Positions 51,353 through 60,111 of a DNA stretch of 64,000 bases are shown one piece after another. The notes beneath the pieces are model-generated. The model made no database searches. It saw only the letters and a list, made by a program, of their open reading frames with translations, and was not told the origin of the DNA. The position numbers and the translations under genes were made by a program. The number at the start of each line of letters is the position of its first letter. Positions within the stretch are counted from its first letter, which is position 1. The stretch comes from JAHIKV01 sp963733145 (GTDB lineage Bacteria; Planctomycetota; Planctomycetia; Pirellulales; Thermoguttaceae). The stretch spans positions 35,088 to 99,087 of the forward strand of contig CAVTCJ010000020.1 in the NCBI GenBank assembly GCA_963733145.1. The letters run 5' to 3'.

Positions 51353-52336
51353 CTACTCCTCGTCAAGCTCTTCGTCGGCCGGGCCCGAGATGCCATCATC
51401 GTCGTTACTCTTTCCCTCGTCTATGTTTAGGTTCGGATTGTCCAGCCACGATTCGATCGAAAGCGCTTCGCCGCCGGGGGAGACGGTCTTGACCGGGGCG
51501 GGCCGCCGCGGTTTCAGCTTCCAATAGAGAAAGCGAACGGCCAGGACCACTCCCACGACGGCCAGCCCGGCCACCCACCAAATCCATTCCCGCGACTCTT
51601 CGACCGGGGCGGCGACCGGCGGCTTCCATTCGATCCGGCCGATCAACAGCGGCGCCATTTCGATCGGCGCGCCCGGCTTGGCCTCGGCGGGAATGTAGCC
51701 TTGCAGCTTCAGAAAATAGCCGGCGAACTTGACCTGATCGTGGACTGACGGCCCGACCGGCATCCCCTTCGGCAGATCGATCACGATGAGAAAGTATGGC
51801 CGGCCCCAGGAATTGGCCGTGAACCCGCGAAGCTCGTAAAGCTGCGTGCCGTCTCGGCCCTTGCCGGCGTCGAGCACCTGGCGGACGTCCAAGTCCAGCG
51901 CGGCCAGCTTGCCGCGGTACTTGTCCGGGGAGTCGTAAAAGTTGGTGTAGATCAGGCCCTTTTGGGCCCGCCGCCGCAAGCGCTCGTAGGATTGGTCCTT
52001 CACCCAGAACACGAGCCGGTAGTACGGCTCCATCTCCTCCCGGCGCAGCTCCAGGCTGCCGTCGGTAAGCGCCTGGAACTCCTCGCGGGCCATCTCCGCC
52101 TGGTCGGGGTCCTCGTCGGTCGGGCCGGTGGCCGGGGAAATCGGCGGCGGGACGGTTTGCCGCTTTGCCGGCGGCGGGCCGGCGCCGCCGGCCAGCCAAC
52201 GCCACATCCCCGGCTCGCCTATCCGCACGATCAGCAGCGCGATGAGCACCAGCATCCCGATGCCGCTGGCCAAACGCAGCAGCAACGTTACGCTGAACAT
52301 TGAGGGCGGGCGTCGTTCTTCCCAGTAGCGCCGCAT
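51353..52336 (-). CDS. Bitopic membrane protein of unknown function in the ExbB/ExbD cluster
   Basis: 327 residues: an N-terminal membrane helix (LLRLASGIGMLVLIALLIVR), a proline-rich stretch, a periplasmic domain of about 190 residues (REEMEPYYRLVFWVKDQSYE, GRPYFLIVIDLPKG, IEMAPLLIGRIEWKP), a second helix (WIWWVAGLAVVGVVLAVRFL) and an acidic cytoplasmic tail ending DEELDEE. No family recognised. Conserved neighbours are the ExbD genes upstream and the cyclase-like gene downstream. Confidence 0.78.
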   Translation of the reverse strand: MRRYWEERRPPSMFSVTLLLRLASGIGMLVLIALLIVRIGEPGMWRWLAGGAGPPPAKRQTVPPPISPATGPTDEDPDQAEMAREEFQALTDGSLELRREEMEPYYRLVFWVKDQSYERLRRRAQKGLIYTNFYDSPDKYRGKLAALDLDVRQVLDAGKGRDGTQLYELRGFTANSWGRPYFLIVIDLPKGMPVGPSVHDQVKFAGYFLKLQGYIPAEAKPGAPIEMAPLLIGRIEWKPPVAAPVEESREWIWWVAGLAVVGVVLAVRFLYWKLKPRRPAPVKTVSPGGEALSIESWLDNPNLNIDEGKSNDDDGISGPADEELDEE

Positions 52337-52359
52337 GGCGTTTCTCGCAACTTCCCCCC

Positions 52360-52505
52360 TCTCCCTTTGGAAGAAGGGACCAATGGCTCTCCCCTTTCCC
52401 TTTGGGAGAGGGGCCGGGGGTGAGGGCATGGCGGCTCCAAGAAACGTGACGCGGCTTATCTCGCCCCTCAGCCCTCACCCTAACCCTCTCCCGGCGGGAG
52501 AGGGG
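52360..52505. repeat. 'CTCTCCC...GGGAGAGGG' repeats between ExbD and the membrane protein
   Basis: CCCCTCTCCCTTTGGAAGAA, CTCTCCCCTTTCCCTTTGGG and CCTAACCCTCTCCCGGCGGG are three units of a common intergenic palindrome (GGGAGAGGGGCCGGGGGTGA among them). Single copies also lie near 54843-54880 and, translated, in the second RHS gene and the ligase gene. Confidence 0.8.
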
Positions 52506-52517
52506 ACTAAACTTCTA

Positions 52518-53030
52518 TCACTGGTCAGGCAAACCGACGAAACTCAGCTTCGAGAGCTTCTTTCCGCCAGCCAACGTCTGGTGCGTGCAAATGTCGATGA
52601 CCTTCATCAACTCGTCGTAGCGGCAGGAATCGCTGACCTGGATGATGACTTGATCGAAGGGGCTGCCCACGTCGGAAAAGACTTCCTTGAGTCTGCCGTT
52701 TAGGGCGGCGAGGCCGCGGACCTGCGCTTCGCCCACCGCCAGGCCCGATATGTTGCCCGTCTTCGGATCGGCGGAAACGCTGATGGTCAAGGTGTTCAGG
52801 CCCTGGATGGGATTGGTGTTGTTGACCTCTTCGCCGGCCTGTTGGCCTTCTTTGACGACCGCCGTGGCCTGGGGCGGAGGCAGGCGGAGCGATATCTGAC
52901 CTTCGACCGGCATGGGTCTGAAGGTCAAAATGAAGAAGGCCAGCAACTGGAAGGCCATGTCCAGCATGGACGCCAGATTCAGCTCCACTTCCGATCTGGA
53001 ACGGCGCTTTGGTGTTCTTCTCCTGGCCAT
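52518..53030 (-). CDS. ExbD/TolR-family protein (first copy)
   Basis: 170 residues with one N-terminal membrane helix carrying the proton-path aspartate (ASMLDMAFQLLAFFILTF) and a periplasmic domain (QVIIQVSDSCRYDELMKVID). With ExbB it forms a proton-driven motor of the Tol/Exb class. One base separates its start from the stop of the second ExbD gene. Confidence 0.92.
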   Translation of the reverse strand: MARRRTPKRRSRSEVELNLASMLDMAFQLLAFFILTFRPMPVEGQISLRLPPPQATAVVKEGQQAGEEVNNTNPIQGLNTLTISVSADPKTGNISGLAVGEAQVRGLAALNGRLKEVFSDVGSPFDQVIIQVSDSCRYDELMKVIDICTHQTLAGGKKLSKLSFVGLPDQ

Positions 53031-53031
53031 C

Positions 53032-53493
53032 TCACGCTTCCTTGTCCATAGCCTTCAATGCAAAGCTGCGAAAGCCGTTGTCCTGGCACGCCTTGATGAC
53101 CCGATTGATCATCCGGAAGGGCGTCGAGCGATCGGCCCGGATGACTATCGTGGTGGGCAGGTCCTCTCCGGTCTTTATGTCGGCTTGTGTCAGTCGGTTC
53201 TGCAGCATGCAAGCCTGCGCCTCGTTGCGAATGTAGCCCTCGATATTTTTGACGGGCCGGCCGTAAACCTTTAATTCGCCCGTCTTGTCGATGTTCAGCA
53301 CCACCAGGCCGCGTTGCCCGTGGGTGTCCACCGGGCGGGCCGATCCGACAACCGGAAGTTTCAACGACTGGTCGATCTCGGCCGCCTTGAAATTAAACAA
53401 TATCACGAAGAAAGTGATCAACTGGAACACCATGTCCAGCATGGGAGTCAGATTCGGTTCGGCCTTGACGTCCTGGGAGAGCTTTCCGGACAT
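53032..53493 (-). CDS. ExbD/TolR-family protein (second copy)
   Basis: 153 residues, helix TPMLDMVFQLITFFVILF with the conserved Asp, and periplasmic domain ending FRMINRVIKACQDNGFRSFA. It differs clearly in sequence from the first copy, so the motor is probably hetero-ExbD. It lies 43 bases downstream of the ExbB gene. Confidence 0.92.
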   Translation of the reverse strand: MSGKLSQDVKAEPNLTPMLDMVFQLITFFVILFNFKAAEIDQSLKLPVVGSARPVDTHGQRGLVVLNIDKTGELKVYGRPVKNIEGYIRNEAQACMLQNRLTQADIKTGEDLPTTIVIRADRSTPFRMINRVIKACQDNGFRSFALKAMDKEA

Positions 53494-53536
53494 AAGAGGG
53501 GCCTCGGTTTGTGAGGCGCGACGGATGATCGCGTGT

Positions 53537-54430
53537 TTATTTTGTGGTCTTTGCGGCCGAGGCTTTTGCCCGGCCGGCGTGGGAAAAATGTCGCAGAAAT
53601 TGATCCGCAGTCAACGACACCGATGAAGAAATGAATATTACTCGATTGCGGAACAGCGCGTAAAAGTAAATGGCGGGCACAGCCAACGCCACCCCCTCGA
53701 AAGTCAACACCAACGCCTGGGAAAGACCGCCCGCCACTGCGCTGGCCTGCACCTGTGTGTCGCTTTGGGCGATCGCGCTAAAAGCGGTGATCATTCCCAT
53801 CAGGGTGCCCAGCAGTCCGATCATCGGCCCCAGCGTGCCCAGCACCGCCAACATGCTGATCTTCTTCTCCATTTCGGCGGTGATTGCGTCGCCGACTCGT
53901 TCCATGGCGTCGCGGGCCTCGGCCAGACCGTTGGGCAATTCGGTGATGCCCGTGGTCAGCAGGCGGCTGAAAAACGATTCGTCCTCCTTGACCAGCCCGT
54001 AGATCCCCTTGAAATCCCGTTGCTCCAAAAGCCCTTCGCACTGCAAGACCACCTCGGGCGGCGCCGCCACGTCGATCCGCATTTCCCAAAACAGGCGCGC
54101 CACCGTGGACACGAAGTAGATCGACAGCAACAAGATCACCAGCCCGATGACGCCGGAACATTCGATGATCCACATCAGGCGGTTCTGCTTGGCCGGCTCC
54201 GATTTTTCCGCGTCGGCGCCTGGTTGAGCGTTGGCCTGCGGCTCTTCGGCGGGGGCCTTGGGTTGATCGGCGGCCTTGGGCTCGTCGGCGGCCGCCTTCG
54301 GCGCCGCCTTGTCTTGGGCCGCCGAATAGCGGGGCCAAAAGGTCACTGTGGCCATCGCCGCGCACAGCACCAAACCCAGCAAAAACCACGCTTTCCTCCG
54401 CAGCGCATGGGGCTCCATACTCATGGCCAT
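53537..54430 (-). CDS. ExbB/TolQ/MotA-family proton channel protein with N-terminal extension
   Basis: 297 residues. An N-terminal signal-like helix (KAWFLLGLVLCAAMATVTFW) leads into a long Ala/Pro/Lys/Glu-rich linker (residues 35-75), then the ExbB core with three helices (GVIGLVILLLSIYFVSTVAR; GTLGPMIGLLGTLMGMITAF; LVLTFEGVALAVPAIYFYAL). The motif GPMIGLLGTL is the family signature. First gene of the cluster. The extension is typical of planctomycetal ExbB proteins. Confidence 0.92.
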   Translation of the reverse strand: MAMSMEPHALRRKAWFLLGLVLCAAMATVTFWPRYSAAQDKAAPKAAADEPKAADQPKAPAEEPQANAQPGADAEKSEPAKQNRLMWIIECSGVIGLVILLLSIYFVSTVARLFWEMRIDVAAPPEVVLQCEGLLEQRDFKGIYGLVKEDESFFSRLLTTGITELPNGLAEARDAMERVGDAITAEMEKKISMLAVLGTLGPMIGLLGTLMGMITAFSAIAQSDTQVQASAVAGGLSQALVLTFEGVALAVPAIYFYALFRNRVIFISSSVSLTADQFLRHFSHAGRAKASAAKTTK

Positions 54431-54503
54431 AAAACCCTTTTCTGCTTCTCTGTTCCGTCGAAAACGGGGGACACCAGTTTAGGATCGGCAAATTAATAAC
54501 TGT

Positions 54504-54583
54504 CGCATTTCAGAAGGCGACAGTCCCATTTTCGTCGAACGAAAATTGGGACAGCCCCCACTTATTGATTCGCCGGCCCTTAC
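54504..54583. repeat. Inverted copy of the repeat at 7899-7979
   Basis: Reverse complement of the 7.9 kb repeat over its whole length, with three or four differences. It lies just upstream of the ExbB cluster. Nothing coding lies in 54431-54932. Confidence 0.8.
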
Positions 54584-54707
54584 ATGCCCGATTGCAGCCC
54601 GGATTTTGTCAGTATGTCACCCGCCAGGGGGATCGTCAAGGTTGCTTCTATTATTAGTGTACTGCGCCTGGGGAATGTAGAGTTCCGCATGCCCCCCATA
54701 ATGCCAA

Positions 54708-54742
54708 AAGCCTGCCGCAACTCGTTTGTTGCGACAGGCTTC
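54708..54742. terminator. Hairpin AAGCCTGCCGCAAC / GTTGCGACAGGCTT
   Basis: AAAGCCTGCCGCAACTCG pairs with TTGTTGCGACAGGCTTCC with one mismatch. There is no run of T on either side, so it may be an attenuator or a repeat rather than an intrinsic terminator. Confidence 0.4.
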
Positions 54743-54887
54743 CGGAGGTCGGGGCGACTGGATGCCAGTGAAACTTTTTCTACGCGGTGCCGCGTCCATC
54801 ACACCGTCCATCCGACGCCTGATTCTCGCCTTCGTCCCCAAGTCCCCTCTCCCTCCGGGAGAGGGTTAGGGTGAGGGCGGGCCGCGT

Positions 54888-54929
54888 CGTTCAAGGCACC
54901 CCACCCCAGAATTAAAGCTGATGCCCGCC
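54888..54929. repeat. Left 42-bp direct repeat flanking brnTA
   Basis: CAAGGCACCCCACCCCAGAA with flanks, repeated in the same orientation at 55480-55521 with about four differences. Confidence 0.8.
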
Positions 54930-54932
54930 ACT

Positions 54933-55133
54933 CTATTGTATCGTTTCCGCAAGCCGTTTGCCGCCGTGAATCAGGTCGTTCACCACCGCCGAAATGTCGG
55001 TGCGCTTCTTCTGAGCAATCCCTTGTACAAATGCCAAGGCTTGTTCATCCAAGTAGACGGGCAGATTCAACTTTGCGCCGCGACGATAGAACTTCCCGCG
55101 AACCGCCTTGGAGAAATCGTATTGCCTTTTCAT
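54933..55133 (-). CDS. brnA: BrnA-type antitoxin
   Basis: 66 residues, starting MKRQYDFSKAVRGKFYRRG, typical for BrnA, with the ribbon-helix-helix part LNLPVYLDEQALAFVQGIAQ. It binds the brnTA operator together with BrnT. The ATG overlaps the brnT stop (ATGA). Confidence 0.9.
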   Translation of the reverse strand: MKRQYDFSKAVRGKFYRRGAKLNLPVYLDEQALAFVQGIAQKKRTDISAVVNDLIHGGKRLAETIQ

Positions 55134-55426
55134 CTGTCGCTCCCGTACTGCTCGGATTCTTGCCCTGTCGCTTTCCGGCATGAAAATATGCGAATAATGG
55201 ATGTGGTCTTGTTCACTTTGCGAAACGTGTGGCAAACAACCAGCAGCCGACCGACGGAGGAAGCGCCCAGCGTGACCCAACGATCCTCTTCTTCGCTGTG
55301 GGCATCATCAAACAATGACCGACCGCGCGGATCAAGGAATACACTGGCTGCCTCCTCGAACGAAACACGGTGTTTCCCCCGATTTGCCGCTGCTTTCGAG
55401 GAGTCCCACTCAAAATTATAGTCCAT
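55130..55426 (-). CDS. brnT: BrnT-type toxin (ribonuclease)
   Basis: 98 residues: YNFEWDSSKAAANRGKHRVS, FEEAASVFLDPRGRSLFDD, RWVTLGASSVGRLLVVCHTF and the end IIRIFSCRKATGQESEQYGS. All are BrnT hallmarks; the family cleaves RNA like RelE. ATG 55426 preferred over the TTG at 55432. Confidence 0.92.
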   Translation of the reverse strand: MDYNFEWDSSKAAANRGKHRVSFEEAASVFLDPRGRSLFDDAHSEEEDRWVTLGASSVGRLLVVCHTFRKVNKTTSIIRIFSCRKATGQESEQYGSDR

Positions 55427-55479
55427 TTGCAACGTCCAGTCACGCGCTACCGCGCACGGTTGCGATTATCACCACCCTT

Positions 55480-55521
55480 CGTCCAAGGCACCCCACCCCA
55501 GAATTAGAGCCGACGCCCGCC
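55480..55521. repeat. Right 42-bp direct repeat flanking brnTA
   Basis: Second copy of the sequence at 54888-54929. The toxin-antitoxin pair lies exactly between the two copies. Confidence 0.8.
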
Positions 55522-55578
55522 GGGCGGTCAAGACTGGCCGTGGTAAGCCGTGGCAACGGAAAAATGTCGTCGAGTCTA

Positions 55579-55621
55579 TTGACGCGCTTACAAGTGTCGA
55601 TATAATGACGGCTGTAAGCGC
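55579..55621 (+). promoter_or_regulatory. Promoter and BlaI-type operator of the blaI-blaR1 operon
   Basis: TTGACG (55579-55584) and TATAAT (55601-55606) are spaced by 16 bases. An inverted repeat GCGCTTACA / TGTAAGCGC (55584-55592, 55613-55621) contains TACA and TGTA, the core of BlaI/MecI operators, and covers the promoter. So autorepression by the downstream BlaI-like protein is likely. Confidence 0.8.
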
Positions 55622-55640
55622 GATTAAAGGAGGGTGCCGT

Positions 55641-56042
55641 ATGCCGAAACCGGAATTACCGCCGCTGTCGGAGACACAGTTGGAGATTCTCAACATTGTC
55701 TGGGACCAGGGCAAAGCGACCGTTGGTCAAATTCGGAAGGTCCTCGCCAAACGCCGCTCGGTATCGCGGGCCACGGTCTCCACAATGGTTACGCGGTTGG
55801 AAGAGAAGGGATGGCTGCGTCACCGCGTCATAGGCGGAACTTTTCTCTTTTCTCCCACGCATCCCCGTGAAAAAGTATTGTCGCGGCTCGTTCATCGGCT
55901 GGTGGACGGGGCTTTTCAAGGCTCGGCTGAAGGGCTGGTGCTGACGCTCCTTGAAGGTGGCCGGCTGTCGGCTGAGGAGGTCGAGCGAATCAAGGCGATG
56001 CTCGAAAAGGCGGAAACCGAAATGCGGGAGTCAGGGCCATGA
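55641..56042 (+). CDS. BlaI/MecI/CopY-family transcriptional repressor
   Basis: 133 residues with winged-helix domain: LSETQLEILNIVWDQGKATV, SVSRATVSTMVTRLEEKGWL, and the C-terminal dimerisation part LTLLEGGRLSAEEVERIKAM. Loss of the C-terminus by proteolysis normally relieves repression. AAAGGAGGG precedes the start. Its stop overlaps the BlaR1-like start (ATGA). Confidence 0.93.
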   Translation: MPKPELPPLSETQLEILNIVWDQGKATVGQIRKVLAKRRSVSRATVSTMVTRLEEKGWLRHRVIGGTFLFSPTHPREKVLSRLVHRLVDGAFQGSAEGLVLTLLEGGRLSAEEVERIKAMLEKAETEMRESGP

Positions 56043-58204
56043 GCATATTCTTGCGTATGTACCCCGGCGACGCTTGGGCTTTGCTGATCGTCAACGTGCT
56101 TGTTCAAGTGACGGTCGTAATTCTGGCCGCTTGGCTTTTGGCCCGCCTGAGCAACCGTTGGAACGCCGCCTGGCGTCACACTGTCTATCTGGTTGCGCTG
56201 GTCGGCGTGTTGGCAAGCCCATTGTTGTCGTCGATCATGCAGGCAAACGGTGTCGCGCTGGCGACACTGCGGCTCTCAGCGCCAGCCGTTCTGCCAGCCG
56301 AACCTAAACCTGCCCCAACAGCCCGCGCTCCAGAATCCGGTCCCGTCGAGACGCTCAAGGTATCACAGATTACAGCAAGCCGCACGTCTCTGGATACCGA
56401 AAGCTTGGGCCAGAGTCCACAGCATGAAAAAGTGCCTTCGGGTTCCTTCTTCGATTCTCTCCGCGTATGCGCAGGAGCAGCATCAGCAACTTGGCTGCTG
56501 GGAATGACCCTGCTCTTAGCGCGTTGGTGTCATGGGTTGTACCTGATCGCAGTCGTGCGCCGCGCAGCGCAACCGCTTGACACCAACGCGATGCCGGAAC
56601 TACTTCATCAGGTTCGGCATACCTTGGGGGCGGATCGGCTACCACCTATGGCAACGTCAGACGGCCTGGACCGACCGATCATGGTCGGGCTGCTTCGTCC
56701 GCTGGTAATCCTGCCGGAAGACGTGCTGCGGACCTTGCGCGAGCCAGAACTTGCCGACATCTTGGTCCATGAGTGCGCGCACGCCGTTCGCCGGCACCAG
56801 TTTGCTGGCTTCTTTCAACGGCTAGTAGGGATTCTATTCTGGTGGCATCCGCTGGTGCATGTTCTCAACCGTGAACTGACCCAGGCGCGAGAGGAAGTCT
56901 GTGACAACTACGTTCTCTGCCGTGGCAACGCTCCCCGCTATGTGCGGACGTTGCTGGAATTATCCCAATTGCTTGTGGACATGCCCCCGCAACCTGCAAC
57001 GCTCGGTTTGTTCCATTGCCATTGGAGGCTGGAAGATCGCGTTGCTGACCTCTTGGATCGAAGGAGAAGAGCCATGATTCGAGTCAATCTATGGGCAATT
57101 GCGGGCTTGACTACAGTATTCTTGGTGCCCGTGTTGTTGATGGCGGGAACGAGAATTGCTCAAGCGGCCCCACCCCAAGTCTCCCACACAACGGCAGGCT
57201 CGTTGATTCCGGTCGAAAAGGCGATTGCCACAATAGAATCGCTGGAAGACAGGATCAAGGTAATTTGCTGGAAAGCTCACACGGTGATGACAGCAAAGTT
57301 GGCCAATGGGTACGACTCGAATTCGGTCACCGAAACGAAGCCGGTGATCTACGAAACGCAAGCAATGCTGGACCCTGCGGGAAGACGGTATTGCGTCGTA
57401 ATTCGACAGGTTTCCGAGTGGCTTCAGGGTGCCGCGCCGTTTATTGGCACAATCTACTCCTACTCATTCGACGGGAAGACCTATCGCGCCTGGCAGAGGA
57501 GCAGGCATGGGCAACAGCTTCCCACCGATAAAGACCCGGCCGAGGGCTTTATTGCCCAGCGTCGAGACGAGATCGGGATTCCAAGCCGTGAGGCTGATTG
57601 GATTCGATGGACGACAGGAACCGACTGTATGCCGCCGTATTTCTGCGGCGGTAGGTGGGACGATGAAACGCCGCCGTGCCTGCTTTCCCAGACATTACGC
57701 AAGTGGGTGAAGGAGAAGAGGGACATTTCCATTGCCGAGGACAAGAACGGTGTGTGGACGATCAGCACGACTGTGAAGATCAAGCTGGCGGGCAGCGATG
57801 GTTCCAAGGAGTACCGAAATCTGCTTCGGCTGTGTTATGATCCCACCAAAGGTGGCGTTGTCGTGGGAGCCGTCTGGCTTCCGTTGGACGAAAATGGACA
57901 CACAATAGTCCGAGATGGTCGTCAAATCGAGCAGCAAAGAATGGAGATTGAGCTACAGAAAGTAAACGATGCCCTCTGGGCTCCTAAGACAGTGAAATAT
58001 GTCTTGCCACTGGACAAGTCCATGAATGTTGTCGCGTTTGACGAGGTACAGGTCAACGTGCCTGTCGATAGGGATACTTTCCGTGTCAAGTTTCCCAACG
58101 GCACCCAAGTGAACGACGAGATTAGAAAGATGCTTTACGTTATAGGAAAACCGACGGACGAAGAGGCTGCTGGCGAAGCATATATGCGAAGACACGGCCG
58201 GTAA
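56039..58204 (+). CDS. BlaR1-type M56 membrane metallopeptidase with non-penicillin-binding sensor
   Basis: 721 residues. Helices at the N-terminus, then the M56 protease domain: PIMVGLLRPLVILPEDVL, the zinc motif HECAHAVRRHQFAG, ILFWWHPLVHVLNRELTQAR and the third ligand region EEVCDNYVL. A fourth helix (LWAIAGLTTVFLVPVLLMAG) leads to an extracytoplasmic domain of about 330 residues. That domain lacks the SxxK/SxN/KTG motifs of the beta-lactam sensor and is of a type I do not recognise. Signal therefore unknown; the output is presumably cleavage of the BlaI-like repressor. Confidence 0.9.
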   Translation: MSIFLRMYPGDAWALLIVNVLVQVTVVILAAWLLARLSNRWNAAWRHTVYLVALVGVLASPLLSSIMQANGVALATLRLSAPAVLPAEPKPAPTARAPESGPVETLKVSQITASRTSLDTESLGQSPQHEKVPSGSFFDSLRVCAGAASATWLLGMTLLLARWCHGLYLIAVVRRAAQPLDTNAMPELLHQVRHTLGADRLPPMATSDGLDRPIMVGLLRPLVILPEDVLRTLREPELADILVHECAHAVRRHQFAGFFQRLVGILFWWHPLVHVLNRELTQAREEVCDNYVLCRGNAPRYVRTLLELSQLLVDMPPQPATLGLFHCHWRLEDRVADLLDRRRRAMIRVNLWAIAGLTTVFLVPVLLMAGTRIAQAAPPQVSHTTAGSLIPVEKAIATIESLEDRIKVICWKAHTVMTAKLANGYDSNSVTETKPVIYETQAMLDPAGRRYCVVIRQVSEWLQGAAPFIGTIYSYSFDGKTYRAWQRSRHGQQLPTDKDPAEGFIAQRRDEIGIPSREADWIRWTTGTDCMPPYFCGGRWDDETPPCLLSQTLRKWVKEKRDISIAEDKNGVWTISTTVKIKLAGSDGSKEYRNLLRLCYDPTKGGVVVGAVWLPLDENGHTIVRDGRQIEQQRMEIELQKVNDALWAPKTVKYVLPLDKSMNVVAFDEVQVNVPVDRDTFRVKFPNGTQVNDEIRKMLYVIGKPTDEEAAGEAYMRRHGR

Positions 58205-58221
58205 AATGGAGGATTGGCCAA

Positions 58222-59466
58222 GTGATACAGCTACGGCTCTTGCACACTGCAATTGTGGTCTGTCTCGCCCTCGGGTTGACATCCTGCGGGCGGCGCGAGA
58301 CGCCGCCAGCGGCTCCTAGCACCGACTCACGACCTTCGGATGCTCAAAGTGTTCCTGCCCAGTCGGGCCATGCCGTAAAGCCGGAGCGTTCCCTACCGGA
58401 TCGCCGTCCGCAAATGCTGACAGTTCGATTGGTTGATGAAGATGGCAAGCCCGTGGCGGGCGCGACGGTGGGCACCTTTGCGTCGATTGACGAAGGAGAC
58501 CGTTTGGTGAATCTGGACGATGGCACGGGCTGGCAATATGCGGATCAGGTAATATCCGACGATAATGGCATCGCTCGTCTTGAACAAGAGGACGACGCTC
58601 CTCTGATTAGCTGCGTCGTTGCATGGCACCCAAGGCGAAAGATCGTCGCTATTCACGCGATTCGCCCTGAAGATCGAAAAGAAATTGCCGTCATCGTTAT
58701 GAGCCGTGCCTGCAAGGTTTCTGGGCGGCTCGGGTGCAAGGAGTTGGAATCGCGGCACCGGAAGATCACATGGCGAGAGGTCTATCTTTACGCCGGTGAC
58801 CAGCGTCCTCTCGGTTGCCTCTCCCAGCGAGGAGAGTTTTGCTTCTTCGTTCCGCCTGGCACATACCAACTCAGCGCGGATGGTGTCGAGGTTCATGGCG
58901 TTCGTCCGACAGTGAAGGTGCCGCAAGGTCAGGCAGAACTGAATCTTGCCCCTATCCAGCTTGTAGCCAAGAGGTTGGTTCTATTGGAAGGACAAGAGGC
59001 CCCGGAGATTCGCGGTGTCGTTGCATGGCAGAATAGCGGGCCGCAGCAACTCTCGGAGTTGCGGGGCAAGGTCGTCATTCTGGACTTCTGGGGCTATTGG
59101 TGCGGAGCGTGCGTAGCGTCGATGCCGGAACTGTTTTCGATCTACGACAAATACCATGATCGGGGATTGGAGGTCCTCGCAGTTCACATGGATGATGAGG
59201 TTGATACGGTCGCCAAGCTTGATGAAAAGCTTGTCAGGATCAAGAAGGGGCTTTGGAAGGGACGCGATTTGCCGTTCCCCATTGCACTGACGGTGGCAAC
59301 CCATAGCGGTGGCAAGACAATCGACCCAGCATTGGTCATCGACTATGGGATCGACCATTATCCTACGGGCGTATTGATTGATCGAAAAGGCCGGGTAGTC
59401 GGCGAATTCTATCCCGGCCAACCATCCGACATGCTCCTGCTTGACAAGGCCATCGCTGAGGAATAA
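58222..59466 (+). CDS. Thioredoxin-fold (TlpA-like) lipoprotein with carboxypeptidase-regulatory-like domain
   Basis: GGAGG precedes a GTG start. The N-terminus LLHTAIVVCLALGLTSC is a lipoprotein signal with Cys at about residue 21. A beta-sandwich repeat follows (VRLVDEDGKPVAGATVGTFA), then the thioredoxin domain (QLSELRGKVVILDFWGYWCG, with active site CGAC), ending at a family-typical VLIDRKGRVVGEFYPG. 17 bases after the BlaR1 gene, so the third member of the operon. Its outer face location and redox motif suggest a role in disulphide chemistry or as part of the signal response. Confidence 0.9.
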   Translation: MIQLRLLHTAIVVCLALGLTSCGRRETPPAAPSTDSRPSDAQSVPAQSGHAVKPERSLPDRRPQMLTVRLVDEDGKPVAGATVGTFASIDEGDRLVNLDDGTGWQYADQVISDDNGIARLEQEDDAPLISCVVAWHPRRKIVAIHAIRPEDRKEIAVIVMSRACKVSGRLGCKELESRHRKITWREVYLYAGDQRPLGCLSQRGEFCFFVPPGTYQLSADGVEVHGVRPTVKVPQGQAELNLAPIQLVAKRLVLLEGQEAPEIRGVVAWQNSGPQQLSELRGKVVILDFWGYWCGACVASMPELFSIYDKYHDRGLEVLAVHMDDEVDTVAKLDEKLVRIKKGLWKGRDLPFPIALTVATHSGGKTIDPALVIDYGIDHYPTGVLIDRKGRVVGEFYPGQPSDMLLLDKAIAEE

Positions 59467-59674
59467 TCGGTATGCAAGACACAGGATCGTCTCGCTACGA
59501 TGCGGCCCGGTAATAGTGAAGTGCCGGCATTGTATGGCTAGTGGACGGTGGATGGCCTATTCCAGCAGCTTGTCTTGGACCTTCTCGACGCCTGTAATCA
59601 AGTGGGCCGGATAACGGCGTCATTGCGTCGCGCGGCTGCCGATCTTGGCATCCGGTGTCGCGCTGGGAAGTCTT

Positions 59675-59712
59675 TCTTGATGCCACGGCGGCCACAACTG
59701 GCCGCATCAAGA
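59675..59712. other. Hairpin TCTTGATGC / GCATCAAGA in the gap 59467-60111
   Basis: Nine perfectly paired bases with an inner GGCC pair. No gene could be supported in this 645-base gap. It could be an operator or an attachment-type site for the recombinases nearby, but nothing proves that. Confidence 0.35.
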
Positions 59713-60111
59713 CGCGAGTAGGTGTTTCCGTAGGGGGTCGGAAAACAAGCCCGTGAAGGTCCCTGGCGTCGATTCTGCGACGTGCCACCCTCAAGAACTA
59801 CCTGCTCGACTCTGGATTCTTGCGCGCTCCGGCCCTTGGCAACAGAGCAACAGCGAATCGAGAAGGTCCGCTGACGAAGTGCGTATAAACGCGCTGTCGG
59901 CCGCGTCCGTTACCTCTCCTCTGCGCAGACCACCGACGAAGGAGCAGCCGGTCGCGCGGGGTTCGCCGGTCGGGCTGCATCCTCCGATTCTGACCCCTCC
60001 AGGGGTCGGCAGGCATCGAAACTGCGCTCGATTCTCGTTCATTACATGGCTTGATTCTTGGTCGATGCCATGTTAAACTAGAGTATCTAGGCAACGAAGG
60101 AGGTGCAACCG

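Noticed and set aside
59753..60076. Possible small gene in the gap before the resolvase
   Set aside because: No ribosome binding site, no family resemblance and open frames of similar length on both strands.
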